Assembly: GCA_905116865.2 (NCBI GenBank)
Contig: CAJHNH020002669.1
Span: forward strand, 526,319-590,318
Direction of reading: 5' to 3'
DNA from: Candidula unifasciata
Taxonomy: Eukaryota > Mollusca > Gastropoda > Stylommatophora > Geomitridae
Length of the DNA: 64,000 nt
Shown: piece by piece, positions 45,461 through 56,514 of the stretch
How the letters are laid out: each line of letters begins with the position of its first letter
Numbering within the stretch: the first letter of the stretch is position 1
The notes under the pieces: model-generated
The model's input: only the letters and a program-made list of their open reading frames with translations
Told to the model about the DNA's origin: nothing
Database searches by the model: none
Program-made: the position numbers and the translations under genes

Positions 45461-48400
45461 AAAACAAACTCCACAGGGAACAAGTACAGCAGGGATCTAC
45501 CAATCGTCAGTAGAAGTAATCTCTCGTCGACAAACGTTTCGGCCCACGAGCTCCTAGACGTTTTCAGAGAGTGGGCCCACCTGAGTTCATGAAGCTCAGG
45601 GTTGGTTTCCCTGCTGCACGAAATTACCGGATGGTGTTCGGATAGGAAAAAGACGACTTGGTGATTTGCAGAAGGTACTGTGAGATAAGAAGTCGTTGCG
45701 GTAGCATAAATAGAGCAGTCTGCGTACCTGGACGACCGAGCGACAAGCTTACGATTGGTATACCGGACACATGTTGGACTTTTGTTAGCAGGTGGCAGAG
45801 GAACACTGGCAGACAATTCGGACACGATGGACTTTCAAGGGATGAGAAACTCTTTTCCACTAGACACCCGGACCAGCTCACCGAGGGCCGTCCCCTAAGT
45901 TGTTCTGTTGCGTCCAAAGTCCAAAGCCAGCTCCAGGCCCTCTCAGCAACCTCGCCCAGCTGTTTAAGTGTTCTTTTCCGTTCATTACCGCGCAATCCTA
46001 TAACCACACTGTAGAGTGAAGTGGAAAAGAGACCTCTCGCTCCAACTTCGACGGCAAAGACACGTACTGTGTACTTTTCATGACCTGGCAGATCAACCGC
46101 CAGTAACCAGTCTCTCTCAGAGTCTAGCAAAGATGGAGCGAATGCGCCTCGGTTGATCTTACCTTTTTGAATCTGCCCAGCCTTGAGGAAACGTATGGGG
46201 ACGATGGTAGGTCTGGCCCTCGCGTTGGCCCGCATTCTAGCCTGGTCAACAACTGCTGCTAACTCTTTTAGCACCTTGTTGTGTTGCCAGGTATATCGGC
46301 CTTGACCTAGGGCTTTCCTGCATGCGGAAAGGACGTGTTCAAGCGTCTGTTTCGCTTTGCAAAGCAGGCAAGTCGGATCGTTAATCGCAGACCACTCAAC
46401 CATGTTAACACCGGACTGTAATATATCGTACGCCGAACGAATGATAAAGCTCAGTCGCAGCGGGGTCATTCGCCATATCTCACCCCATGTGAGTACTCTT
46501 GGCAATGCGCTCTCCAGGCTGACCCAATGGCCCTGCTGCGACTGTTGGGCTGCTTTCTGGACCCGAACCTCGTTTTCGTTGTCCCTAACTTGTTGAATCA
46601 CCAGGTCTCGGCGTTCTTTGGCTGTGGCTTTTGACCACCAATTGACCTTCCCGTGACCTAGGCCTCGACGGTCGGTTTGAGTGTATCCCAAAATTTCCTT
46701 CAATCTTAGTGAATTCTGGGCAGATTCGATCGCATCGAGGACTCTCCACTTCTGACCAGTCTTGAGAGCGGGCTGGACAGACATTTGGGTCTGAAGACTC
46801 GCGCAAGAGCATGGCGAGTCTTACTTTGCCGACTTTAAACTCTTCGGTTATCGATTCGAACGGGAGTATCAGCTTAGCCTGCTTACAACACAGAGCCACG
46901 TCAGTCAGACAAGGCGGTGCACCAATCCACTTTCTTAAGGCTGTGTTGATTTTCCTCTCCATGGTCTCCACTGCAGTCATCGTCACTTCGTATACTAACA
47001 ACGGCCAGAGGAGCTTTGGAATCAACATGAATTGGAGACACCAGACCTTGAACTTTCCAATCAGCCTGCAACGCTCGATCGCGAGCAGGCCTGTAGCCAG
47101 TGACTCGTGTATTCGCCGGACCTCCGCTCTATCAGATAACTTCGAATCGTAAACGCCACCAAGGCTCTTCTCCGGTTCCTCCAGATCCGTGGGGATCTTA
47201 TTCCATGCCACCGTAAAACTGGTTGCCGCCACCCGACCCTTAAGGATTGATAGACTCCTCGACTTCTGCGGTTTGAACTGCATACCGCTCCATTGGACCA
47301 CCGCGTCCAATCTTTTCAGGATCGTGCGGTCAGACTCCTCGCTGCCCGTGATAATAGTCGTGTCATCCATAAAGGCACGTAGTGGAGGCATCCAGTGATC
47401 CCCTATTTGAAGGCCCTGTCCGTAGCCGGCCGCCCCGTCCAACATGATCTGCATGGCCATGACGAACAGTATTGGTGAGATCGTGCACCCCATAGCTATC
47501 CCAACCTGTAGCTCAATCCACCTCGTGGTAAACGTCGAGGCAGAGAAGCGCAAAGTGAACTTTGAGAAATATTGCTCGATTATTTCGTTTATCTGTGCCG
47601 GTACGTGAAACATGCGGAGGGCCTGCCACAGTAGCCTATGGGGAACTGCGCCGTAGGCGTTGGCTAGGTCCAACCATATGACGTGCAAATCAGTTCTCTC
47701 ATGCTTGGCTACGGCTTGGTTCTCTGAATAGCCTCCCAAATCATGGTCGCGTGTTCAAGGCACCCAGGAACGCTCGGAATACCACCCTTCTGAACACTCA
47801 TATCGATGTACTTGTTAGCAATCAGATACTGTTTGAGCCGGCGAGCAATGACCGAGAAGAATATTTTTCCCTCGACATTCAACAGCGAGATGGGCCTGAA
47901 TTGGGAAAGACTCTTCGAGTCCTGCTCTTTGGGAATGTAGACCCCATTCGCTTATTGCCACTCTGGACATATGTGTTTTCGTCTCCACGCTTGTCTCAAC
48001 AAGAAGTGAAGCATTCGTAGGATTTTCGGACAACGCTTGTAAAGAACGTACGGAACACCATTTGGACCTGGAGCGGACTTGCCGCTGGCCTTTTTCACAA
48101 CTTCCTCAACCTCAGACCAAAGGGGAGGTATCACTTTAAATGATACCTTCGGCAACTCAGGCTGCTTAAGGCCGCTGAGGATCTCTGGATTGTCATCAAG
48201 AGGCTCATTTCTCTTTTTGTCAGAGTACATCTTGCGTAGATGAGACTCAAGCTCTTCTTTACTGACAACCAGAGTCCCAGACCTCGGTTGCTTGAATAGA
48301 CCTCGGGCAAACTGGAACGGGTCCCTAAAGAATTTCTCTCGCTCCCTTTTGGTTCTTCTCCCGTTGTTACAGAAACGCTCAGCGCGACAGAGGGCGCTGT

Positions 48401-48936
48401 GTTTGTTCTTTAAATGCAACCAAACTTCATACAGCCCCTCCCGTTCGCTGCCTGTAGCGGCTTTGAACCGTTTTCTGATGACATTCTTGTCTGCCGGACA
48501 CTTCAGAATGTCCCTCTGTCTCCTGCTAGTATTCTGCTTGGCACCCAGGTGTGCCTTCTCCACTGTCCCGAACTGACGGGAGCAGTGTTCATATATAACA
48601 TCACCAAATTTTGAAAGCTTGTCGCCTAACGACTTCTTTTTTAAATCATGTTCAAGTATCTCACATAATGTACCCTCTAACTCGCACCACACCACCTTAT
48701 CGCTCGCAGGTGGAAACTTGATTTTGGAACGCACTTCCTCGGGAATCATCAAACTGCGCCTTCGCAGTCGACGTCATGGGCCTCTCCGGGCGAGTGGGGA
48801 ACACCCTGCCCGTCGTTCCCTAACGACTCAGAAACTACCACAGGAATAGTAGTTTTGCGACGGCGTTTACTGCGTGGAGCACCCTCGCATTTCATCCTTT
48901 CGGCATGCGTTCTCAAACCATGCAACCCCGTGAAGC
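45461..48936 (-). mobile_element. dead R2-like LINE nested in a SINE
   Basis: Minus-strand element. Remnants in order: a half C2H2-type finger GLHGLRTHAERMKC (about 48,930), an N-terminal linker, RT motifs SGKSAPGPNGVPYVLYKRC, IWLDLANAYGAVPH, GIAMGCTISPILF and RAFMDDTTIITGS, then CCHC CLLCKAKQTLEHVLSAC, and a C-terminal VFAVEVGARG segment. Compared with the plus-strand copy at 61,710 it has an in-frame TAA (47,952), an extra 11 bp near 47,710, a 5-bp loss near 46,785, and a jump from LPGHEKY straight to TVRVFAVE that removes the PD-type endonuclease core. It cannot encode a functional polyprotein. A candidate 4-bp duplication TTTA flanks it. Confidence 0.9.
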
Positions 48937-49028
48937 TTTATGGAATCAAGGCCGAAAGGTTGCGAATATCCACAATACCAAGCCTAAGGGTAAACAACCC
49001 ATGGCTTGTGGATACTAAAACAAACAAA
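48937..49028 (+). mobile_element. SINE, 3' part of the interrupted element
   Basis: TTTATGGAATCAAGGCCGAA, AGGTTGCGAATATCCACAAT and the tail ACTAAAACAAACAAA continue the SINE begun at 45,343, followed by the right copy of the 16-bp target duplication. Confidence 0.92.
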
Positions 49029-49044
49029 CAACTGAAGGTCGGGC

Positions 49045-49435
49045 GCAAAAAGTCACAAGATTTTGTATTGCAATTTGGCTGTGTATTCATAGACGCTCCT
49101 GTTAGTCTACATTTTAATATTCATCAACATGTAATGTTGTCTTCCTCATGTGCGAGCATCTCTATTTCCCTAACCAGAAATTAATAATAATAATAAAAAT
49201 AATAATAATAACACAAATAATAATAATCCTTACTGGCACAAGATGACAGGCTAACCCTGCCCGATGTATCAGTTGAGGGATGCTCTAATAAACTTCTTTT
49301 GCAGGATTAACGGGATATTTGAGATTTGAATCGTTGGTCTGTCATCCAGACTAAGATTTTGATTTTTAATCTTACTTTCCTCTACGTTATGGCTTCCCCC
49401 CAACCCCCTCAATGAAACACTATCCATCACACGAA
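49045..49435. other. spacer with AAT microsatellite
   Basis: (AAT/ATA)n at about 49,182-49,228; otherwise nothing recognised. Confidence 0.5.
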
Positions 49436-49439
49436 TCTT

Positions 49440-49640
49440 GCCTGGGTATCCGAAGGTCGTGGTGACGAAACTGGACTTTTTAAAATAAAATACCTTGGCT
49501 CCCAGGTCGACCTAGGTTTTGATGGGTACCAGTAAAGGCCTGGGAGGTAAAGGCAGCCTTCGTGATGCTGACCATATCACCCACAAAGAGTCGATTGGTC
49601 AAAAAAGTATAGTTCTTGCTGTATTTTACCGGTTCGTTCG
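49440..49640 (+). mobile_element. SINE fragment, 'CCCAGGTCGAC' family
   Basis: TTGGCTCCCAGGTCGACCTA, CTGGGAGGTAAAGGCAGCC, GACCATATCACCCACAAAGA follow the family body. The head is degraded. Confidence 0.75.
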
Positions 49641-49794
49641 GCAAACAACAAATTTAGAAGCTATTAACATGGTTCTCAGTCACGGATTTTTGCACACTTA
49701 CAAATAAACCAGTAGCGTGGGGTCATACGGTTGACAGGTACAAAACAGCCCTGCACTTATGATGAACAGTCATCTTATCGTGTTGACGTGTCTC

Positions 49795-50095
49795 ACCAGG
49801 ATCTAACAGTTGAATGTCGAATATTGAATCGATATCACAGCACTCAGGACACTCCCATAAGTGATCAGATCTAATCTTCAGCAGTAAACGAAGAGTTCCA
49901 ATTCCATTGGTACCAGTAACCGTCTGATTGTAAATTCGTCTTATCCTTCCCCTGAGTGTTGAGCGTCGAGAAGATCCCCTGGTAGCTCCTCGCAACGCCA
50001 TTCTCCTTAGACCGTAATGATCTATCTGCGTCTCCGCACTATTCACTCGTTCCTAAAGGGCCCTCACAATATCTAACTTTTCATACATCAGTTCA
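49795..50095 (-). repeat. 'ECPEC' dispersed repeat copy with residual reading frame
   Basis: On the minus strand a frame of about 100 codons contains HYGLRRMALRGATRGSSRRS, YNQTVTGTNGIGTLRLLLKI and HLWECPECCDI. Other copies (36,734-36,916 and 23,400-23,500) encode related strings in broken frames, so the parent element may have been coding. Confidence 0.6.
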
Positions 50096-50339
50096 CCACC
50101 AAGTGGTGCAGAGCCACCCAGTCTATCTGCCTGCTCACTTACCAACACGCGGGCATGAGATCTAACAGTTGAAGATTCCATACGCTTGCAGTCACTGACA
50201 CACACACACACACACAAACAAGTACTTTAATTGTCTTTTCTAATAATGCCTTATTAATTTCTATTTCAACTATTTTACTGACTCACGAAGACAACTGATT
50301 GCCCACATCAGAAACAGTCAATATATAATAGATTTTAGC

Positions 50340-50800
50340 TCCATTTATAGACTGAAAGGAAATAGTTTCGTCGCCCAGCTACTGAGTTGAGAGCATGGCG
50401 CGACACTATGAGCTGCGGATTTCATTTGAAATGTTTTTCGACTAAGACCAACATAGTGTTGTGAATTATAGATTCAGAAAATGGCATGTGGGCTGTCGTC
50501 ACAATTTTGATAGTGCCCTTATGTGATTAAAATTGATCGCGTGTGCAGCTGCTGATCTGTTGGTAACGATGATGAACTGCATTTCTAATGTCGGACTGTT
50601 TGTGTTAGCACTTCTGGTGGCTACCGTATGCTTTTAATGCGTGTGAATGCTAGTGCACATGCTGAGACAGCAGTCTGTCAATCTTTCCACAAGGAACTGT
50701 GATGAACATTGTGTGTGTTTTTCGTCGACACGGGAGTAGAGCAACTAGGGGTGATCTGTTTGCTATGAAGCTGAAACTAAGATTACTAAGAGACAGTCTA
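50340..50800. repeat. unclassified dispersed repeat, copy 2
   Basis: Collinear with 28,640-29,110 over about 450 bp at moderate identity. No terminal structures recognised. Confidence 0.65.
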
Positions 50801-50985
50801 CATTCTTCAGTCATGTGATGAGAAGGTGAGGCAGAGGGAGACCGAGAGAACAGATGCGGGGCGGTCTGACATCATGGCAGGGAAGACCATCTGTGTCAAA
50901 GTTTATTGAAAGTACACGAGACAGTAGGTTGTGGATAAACATGACTACCAACGCCACGGACTTTAAGAAAAAGAATTTATATTTG
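50785..50985 (+). mobile_element. LINE 3' fragment
   Basis: Translation KVRQREGQREQMRGGLTSWQ, GRPSVSKFIESTRDSRLWIN, MTTNATDFKKK resembles the C-terminal end of another non-LTR family (GLTSWxGRPSV motif). Tail is A/G-rich. Confidence 0.6.
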
Positions 50986-51179
50986 TGAAATTATCTTTTT
51001 CTTCCCTACACCCCCTTTCCCCCCAGCATTGGAGCATAGGCCCTCAACCTCATGCCAAGTGATCATATCCGTAGCTCTCACATGCAGCACACTTAGTGCC
51101 CTCCCCATCTTGTAAACCCCATTCTAGCTTCCTTGTCCACGTGTCTTCTGGTCTGCCTCAATCTCTATGCCAGTGTGGG

Positions 51180-51430
51180 TGACAAGGCCCTTTGAGAGCA
51201 AGGGAACAATGTACAGCCATGAATCGATCTTTATGGTCTGGGGAGACTGATACCGCTGGCAGTGACCAGGGGGATCTGATCGACACTCTACACTTAGAGG
51301 AAAGGCAAGACGGATATAGAATCAAACTGCTACCGGCACCTTTAGAATTGAATTTCGTCGCTGGCTGCTGAAGATAAGGACGGAGCGCTTATGAGAATGT
51401 CCCCAGTGCTATTGTGTCAGTTCTTAGCTC
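51180..51430 (+). repeat. 'ECPEC' dispersed repeat copy, opposite orientation
   Basis: AATTTCGTCGCTGGCTGCTG, AAGATAAGGACGGAGCGCTT and TGAGAATGTCCCCAGTGCTA follow the same blocks as the 44,740 copy. Confidence 0.6.
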
Positions 51431-51599
51431 ACACGCATCGGCGACAGTAGACGACTTCGTCGTGGGTGGGGACAGTATTTGGGTATGTCCTCCTTGATCG
51501 CATCAGCAGAGCAGGATTCCTTCTCAGGGCTCCAGGTAGCGTGCAAGGCTGGTCGAGGTTGCTTGCTGAACGTGAAGATGTTTGTCCCAACCTACAGGT

Positions 51600-51785
51600 A
51601 CCACACGTATCGCTTCCCACATAGCACATGATTCGCTTCCCACATACCACATGATTCGCTTCCCACATACGACACGAGTCGCTTCCCACATAGCACATGA
51701 TTCGCTTCCCACATACCACATGATTTGCTTCCCACATACCACATGATTGGCTTCCCACATACCACATGATTGGCTTCCCATATAG
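51600..51785. repeat. 23-bp minisatellite at the left border of the duplication
   Basis: About eight copies of GCTTCCCACATACCACATGATTC with G/C and A/G variants. The last unit (CCCATATAGCACAGCAGATC) runs into the start of duplication copy A. The matching site at 56,896 has a single CCCACATAGCACAGCAGATC. Confidence 0.9.
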
Positions 51786-52149
51786 CACAGCAGATCACGT
51801 GGTGTGGCAATTCCATGTCACCATCATGTAGCAGGTCATTTGCAGAACGTCGCTCTCATCACAGTCTGCCTGAATGAAACTCGGTCTCTCGCCAGTTCTT
51901 CCGCCTCATGCACTTTCACACTCAATGAGTCACTTATATCCTGTGCCCATCTTCGCGTCAGTCGGCCCCTGCCCATCCTTCCCGATATTATGCCTTCTGC
52001 TATTATATGTAGGTCTTTTAACAGACTGCAAAGGGTATCTGGATTTTTCCCCGTTGGATTAAAAAAAAAGATCAGGCACTGCTGTATGTAGTTACAACTT
52101 GTTAAGGCAGTGTAGACGGGGGTTTATGAGCCTGAGAATGTGAGGCCGC

Positions 52150-52400
52150 ACAGCAAATTCCGTGGTCACGGACTGTGAAGGTTCATCATCAACATGTGCT
52201 CTGCCAACTGGCGCTCATGCGTCTCCACAGATCACAATCCCTGGTACAGCTCCCTTGATGATATCCCTCCATGCCATCGTTTCAGCCCATCCAGCTTCAT
52301 CTCTCTTGGTCTGCCTCTACCCTTTTTTTCCACTGATCTTTCTAGTTGTCGCGATATTCTCCAATGTCTCTCTTCTCATTACGTGAAGGTTAGGGTATTT
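52150..52400 (-). mobile_element. LINE 3' fragment, inverted, (GAT)n-tail family
   Basis: On the minus strand it reads MRRETLENIATT, then GRGRPREMKLDGLKRWHGGI, then RDCDLWRRMS, the same family as 3,690-4,145. Absent from copy B, so inserted after (or deleted from B since) the duplication. Confidence 0.7.
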
Positions 52401-52552
52401 ATTTTTGCCCCCTACAGAAAAACCATATCGCCTTACCAGAGGTAGGACTCCCACGTGGGAGCCCAATGTTTTTAACTGCTGCTCACTGCATTGCCATACG
52501 AAAAGTTGCTCTTTTAATCACAGGATTTCAATACTTCAGATTTAAAAGTTAG

Positions 52553-53046
52553 TTAGTTAGTTAGTTAGTCTTTCCTCTTGTGTCGAGTGGGGCACATAGG
52601 GCAGAGGTCATGACTCTCCATGCATGGCGGTTCGTTGCAATTCGTTGTAGGTCTTGGATGTTTGAGTGGCCCATGAGCGAGCCTTCCCTGATGATAGTTC
52701 TACGTAGGGTTTCCCTTGGTCTTCCACAAGATCTTTTCCCCTGTGGTGTCCAAATGAGGGCTTGGTAAGGAAGTCTTGATTTATCCATTCTAAGGGCGTG
52801 GCCGACATAGTTCCAGCGGCGTTTTCGTATAAAATTAGACACATACTCTTGCCTGGATTCTTGCCTTATTTGTGTATTGGTTCGGAAATCTGACCATTTG
52901 AAATTTAGTATTCTTCTAAGGCATTTATTTTCAAAACTGTCTAATTTTGTGTCTAGAGTTTTCGTTGATTTCCAGCTCTCGCATCCATAGATTAGTACTA
53001 GAATCACACAAGAATTGAAGATCTTTGATTTCCAGATGTTAGACAG
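52553..53046 (-). mobile_element. LINE 3' fragment with 11-bp target duplication, (ACTA)n tail
   Basis: Minus-strand frame of about 148 codons: LIYGCESWKSTKTLDTKLDS, ENKCLRRILNFKWSDFRTNT, then [20 protein letters not shown] and [20 protein letters not shown]. Tail is (ACTA)n. It is flanked by TTAAAAGTTAG at 52,542-52,552 and 53,047-53,057. The matching site in copy B (about 57,085) is empty. Family of 16,160-16,497. Confidence 0.9.
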
Positions 53047-53394
53047 TTAAAAGTTAGGGTGATAGTTATTGATTAAATATAGGTCAGCTAAAAAATTAAA
53101 GAAGACTAAGCTTGAAAGCATATTACTCTAGGGCTTTCTTTGTAACGAGGATGAGTCTGCACGAGTTTGCTCTAACGCGTTACTTAATTTACTGCATTAG
53201 TTGAAGTCATTTAATTAAATCAAATGGAGTGACAACATAGTTGAAATCTGCAAAAACAAAAATAAATCCAAACTATCTGAGAACCGCACGATACAATTTG
53301 TGTGTACATCCATTTTACAAATCTGGTTTACATTTACGCAGATTATCGGTACCTTGCCTCACAGGCAGATGCACTCGGACTTTGGAAGAGAAAT

Positions 53395-53545
53395 GTCTAC
53401 CTCTTTCCTCCCCAAAATGGAGACCCAGAAACTCGAATGGGGAGCACAATCTTTCCTCCCCAAAATGGAGACCCAGAAACTCGAATGGGGAGCACAATCT
53501 TTCCTCCTTAAAATGGAGACCCAGAAACTCGAATGGGGAGCACGA
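53395..53545. repeat. 48-bp unit triplicated in copy A only
   Basis: Three copies of TTTCCTCCCCAAAATGGAGA, CCCAGAAACTCGAATGGGGA, GCACAATC (the third starts TCCTTAAAATGG). Copy B has one unit at about 57,357-57,405. Confidence 0.92.
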
Positions 53546-53559
53546 TAAAGCAGACTATA

Positions 53560-55383
53560 CATGAAAATCAACAACAAACAAATTAACACAACAAACAAAA
53601 GTGTACATTTATTGTTTAATAAGTTGCTATGTTTCAATTCCTGCATGTACACTAGCATGTGTAATAATGAAACAATATACACCAGTCTGGATTACATATC
53701 AAAGTTCTATACATACTAAATACACAGCCATATCTGATGAACTGAAAAAAAAAAGGGAAAAAATCAAATTTACACACGACTGGACAAGTTTTGTAGTCAG
53801 TGAAGTAAATGAGAAACAGTTACGACAACAATGAAACATCACTCTTCTCTGAGCATGTCCTCCCGAGTTACTACTGATTATTTCTGTTAAAATTAAAACC
53901 ATGTTTTAGAAGAATTATTGCTTTACTGAAATTAAATTTGTTATCCAGTGAAATGACCTCATTATTGTCCTTGCATCAGTTAAATAGAATTTTCTTTTTC
54001 TAAAAAATCACATAATCCTGAAATCAAGTAGGGCTAATATGTTAGTCTCGTAAATTTTAGGAATCAACTTCTTGACATTCTGGACATTTTCATGCTTTTG
54101 GCAACCTGATAACAAGCCAAACTAATCCTTTTTCTCATATTTACATGATCTCTTTCCCTGCTGTATTAAATATTACCCAGACCCTTTGTTCACATGCTGC
54201 TGTATTAGTCTCACTGAGAACAGGAAAAGTAACTCTGAAAGGATTACTATCCAGTATTTGAGTGCCAGTACTGTCAAGAGATCTCACATCCATTTGTAAC
54301 TCCAAATACATAAGAACTCTAGCAGATATAATGTTTAAAAAAGGTCCTTACAACCAACCACATACACTACTAGTATACCTTGCAACAACACTAGTCCTTG
54401 AAATCTAGAGGGAAAATCCTGCAACAAATTCAGAAAACTCCCACAGACTTAACAAGCCAAAACCATTCAAAGGAATAAACATAATTTATTCAGCATAAAT
54501 AATAGGTGTACGAATGTTTGACTGATTTTGCTACATTATAAAGCGAGGACAGACAGTAAATGATTGCAGCAGAATGAGCACAAGCAATTTATTCTTTTCT
54601 TGTTCAATGACAGCCCAGTCAAAGTTATCACAGTAGCGGCTACCTCTCGGGCAACAGCAAACACTCCTACACTGCTCCACCCGTGTCCAGCAACTCAAGT
54701 GTTTCCCCTAATGGCAACAAAGAAAATTTTCACTATCCCCGATCCCCCAATTGTGGATAGATCCAGACCACAGCAAGCCTGCTGCCTACACTTTGCTAAA
54801 ACCATTAAAGAACATGATGCTACAACGTATAGGCTATCAAGCCTTTTCACAATGGTCCTCTAGAAACATAAACCAACCCATATGTCAACACATTTTATGG
54901 TTGCTGACATCTCTCCAGACAACAGTGTTATACTGTACAGTAGGGAGGCAGGAGGAAGACAGTTCAAGGCGATGTATAATGACTAGCAAGACCTGCTCAC
55001 GTTTAAACAGCCTTCCACTGTTAGAACATTTCCAATTCCAATTGTTTAGTAGAGCAGAAAAAAGACGCAGTTTCACAGACAAATAAATATAGAAAATAAA
55101 TCAGAAAAGCCAAATTATAATTAAATATGAAAGGCATACACACTATAAGACTGAAAATGTAGCGCTAACAGATAACACAGATGTCAAGAAGTAAGGGTAT
55201 ATAGAAGTGGAAATGAGTAGGCTTGAATAATTCCAAAATCCTACAGACAATGCCAGAGACAGGTCTTTAACTACACAAATACGGACTAACTTCTTCGTAG
55301 CAGTGATCACTCTGCTAATGAATAAATATGAAGAATACAGACTAAGACATCAGCTGTGATACGGCCTCATACAAAATGTCTTG
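53560..55383 (-). other. putative 3' UTR and flank of terminal exon A
   Basis: Non-coding sequence downstream of the exon A stop on the minus strand. It is conserved in copy B and contains sense-strand AATAAA at 54,588-54,593 (about 790 nt after the stop) and 54,485-54,490. It also includes a 'TCCAGAC' repeat at 54,890-55,015 and a single 40-bp block (54,825-54,870) that is expanded about 20-fold in copy B. Confidence 0.5.
54588..54593 (-). promoter_or_regulatory. candidate polyadenylation signal for terminal exon A
   Basis: Sense AATAAA, kept in copy B at 58,861-58,866. A second AATAAA at 54,485-54,490 is AAAAAA in copy B (58,743-58,748). Confidence 0.4.
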
Positions 55384-55528
55384 CTAGTCAAACAAGATCT
55401 CTGGGTCTCTGAAGTTATCAAATATAGAAGGAGCATCTTCGGGTTCACCCGATTCTTCTGCGCGCTTTTTCTTCAATGCTTCCTCTTGTGCCTTGATTTT
55501 CTTCTTTTTCTCCTGCACTTTCTTCAGT
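55384..55528 (-). CDS. terminal coding exon A of an unidentified gene (partial)
   Basis: Sense acceptor TTATATTTTCAG at 55,529 is followed by A, then 47 codons and TAG. The product end is highly charged: LKKVQEKKKKIKAQEEALKK, KRAEESGEPEDAPSIFDNFR, DPEILFD. It is a basic helix, probably coiled or nucleic-acid binding, followed by an acidic tail. I do not recognise the family. The same exon with six amino-acid changes lies at 60,381-60,525. No upstream exon is found between 55,529 and the next copy, so earlier exons probably lie beyond 64,000. The lysine-rich helix and intact acceptor argue for a real exon; expression is not shown. Confidence 0.65.
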
Positions 55529-56510
55529 CTGAAAATATAAGGTATCAGACAAAAGTTATTGTAATTACAAAGAAATGAATGCAGAATGCAGGTTAATGGG
55601 ACTATTCTGAAAGCAAGCCACGAGCCTTCTGCGGCTATCCAGAGATGTAAATGTATTGCGCCTATTTACAGCAATGGTTACGATATTTGCACCTTTGGGA
55701 TGACACATCTGAATTCTGTGAGCATTTATTGACTGGGTTAGCATTTAAAGAAACGGCTTGTTTTCTGAAAGTTACTTTATTGTCTTTTGTCCTATAAAGC
55801 TGACATTCACTTTATTTGCTCCCAGTTTATTTACATTCTCATCATAACAACAAATCAAACAAACCCAAAAGGGGGGGTGGGGGGGGGGGAGAGAAGAAGC
55901 ACTAACTTATTGCTACCAGTGTCAAACATGGACCCTTACTTGAGCACAGAATCATAACAAAGACAAAACGTCTTAAAAAGGCTGCCAGGATAACAAGGGA
56001 TAAAAATGAAAACAGAAGAAATCAGAACAAGACTAGGATAGAAACCAGTAATACAATTCAGCTGAGATGGTACACCCATCTGATGGAAATGCTGTGCTGC
56101 CACCGAGAGCCACACTGGAGAAATATAGCATAAGACCTCGCACAAGATAGAACAATGTCATCAAGAACAGACTTCAAGAAATGAAGATTAACTCTGACAA
56201 TGTTTTGAAAAGAGCAAAGAAGAGAACATTATATTTATCCTAACACTTCAATGAAGAGACTTGCAGAAGAGAACAAGAAAATGAAGAAAGCAGGTGGAAG
56301 TGTATTAAAGAAGTTAAATTTAGTTAAATAGTCCAAACATAAGCAGCATGTCACAGGAAAAAGAATATCTGTTTCCGTCAAACAAGACAAGAAAAGAGTT
56401 ACAACAAAAATACCATGAGGTAGCACAAACAGTTAAAAGAATGAAAATGCAATCTTAGCTTAAGATTACTTCTGCTTTGGTACTGCCATTTTAATTCCTT
56501 GCAACATTTA
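55529..56510. other. intron-like sequence upstream of terminal exon A
   Basis: Duplicated in copy B (60,526-61,330) at about 90% identity. No exon or named repeat recognised. A copy-A-only stretch with a G-rich run lies at about 55,745-55,905. Confidence 0.45.
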
Positions 56511-56514
56511 CCAG

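Noticed and set aside
45406..45825. A 139-codon minus-strand gene near 45.6 kb
   Set aside because: It lies in the 3' end of the dead LINE and the adjoining SINE, with no domain of its own.
51429..51816. Cys/Trp-rich repeat peptides (MWEANHVVCGK-like)
   Set aside because: They come from the 23-bp minisatellite at 51,600-51,785. Several overlapping frames are open for the same reason.
54564..55086. Plus-strand proteins in the segmental duplicates (also 58,837-59,082)
   Set aside because: They lie antisense in the putative 3' UTR of the terminal exon, are not kept in frame to the same end in both copies, and show no motif.
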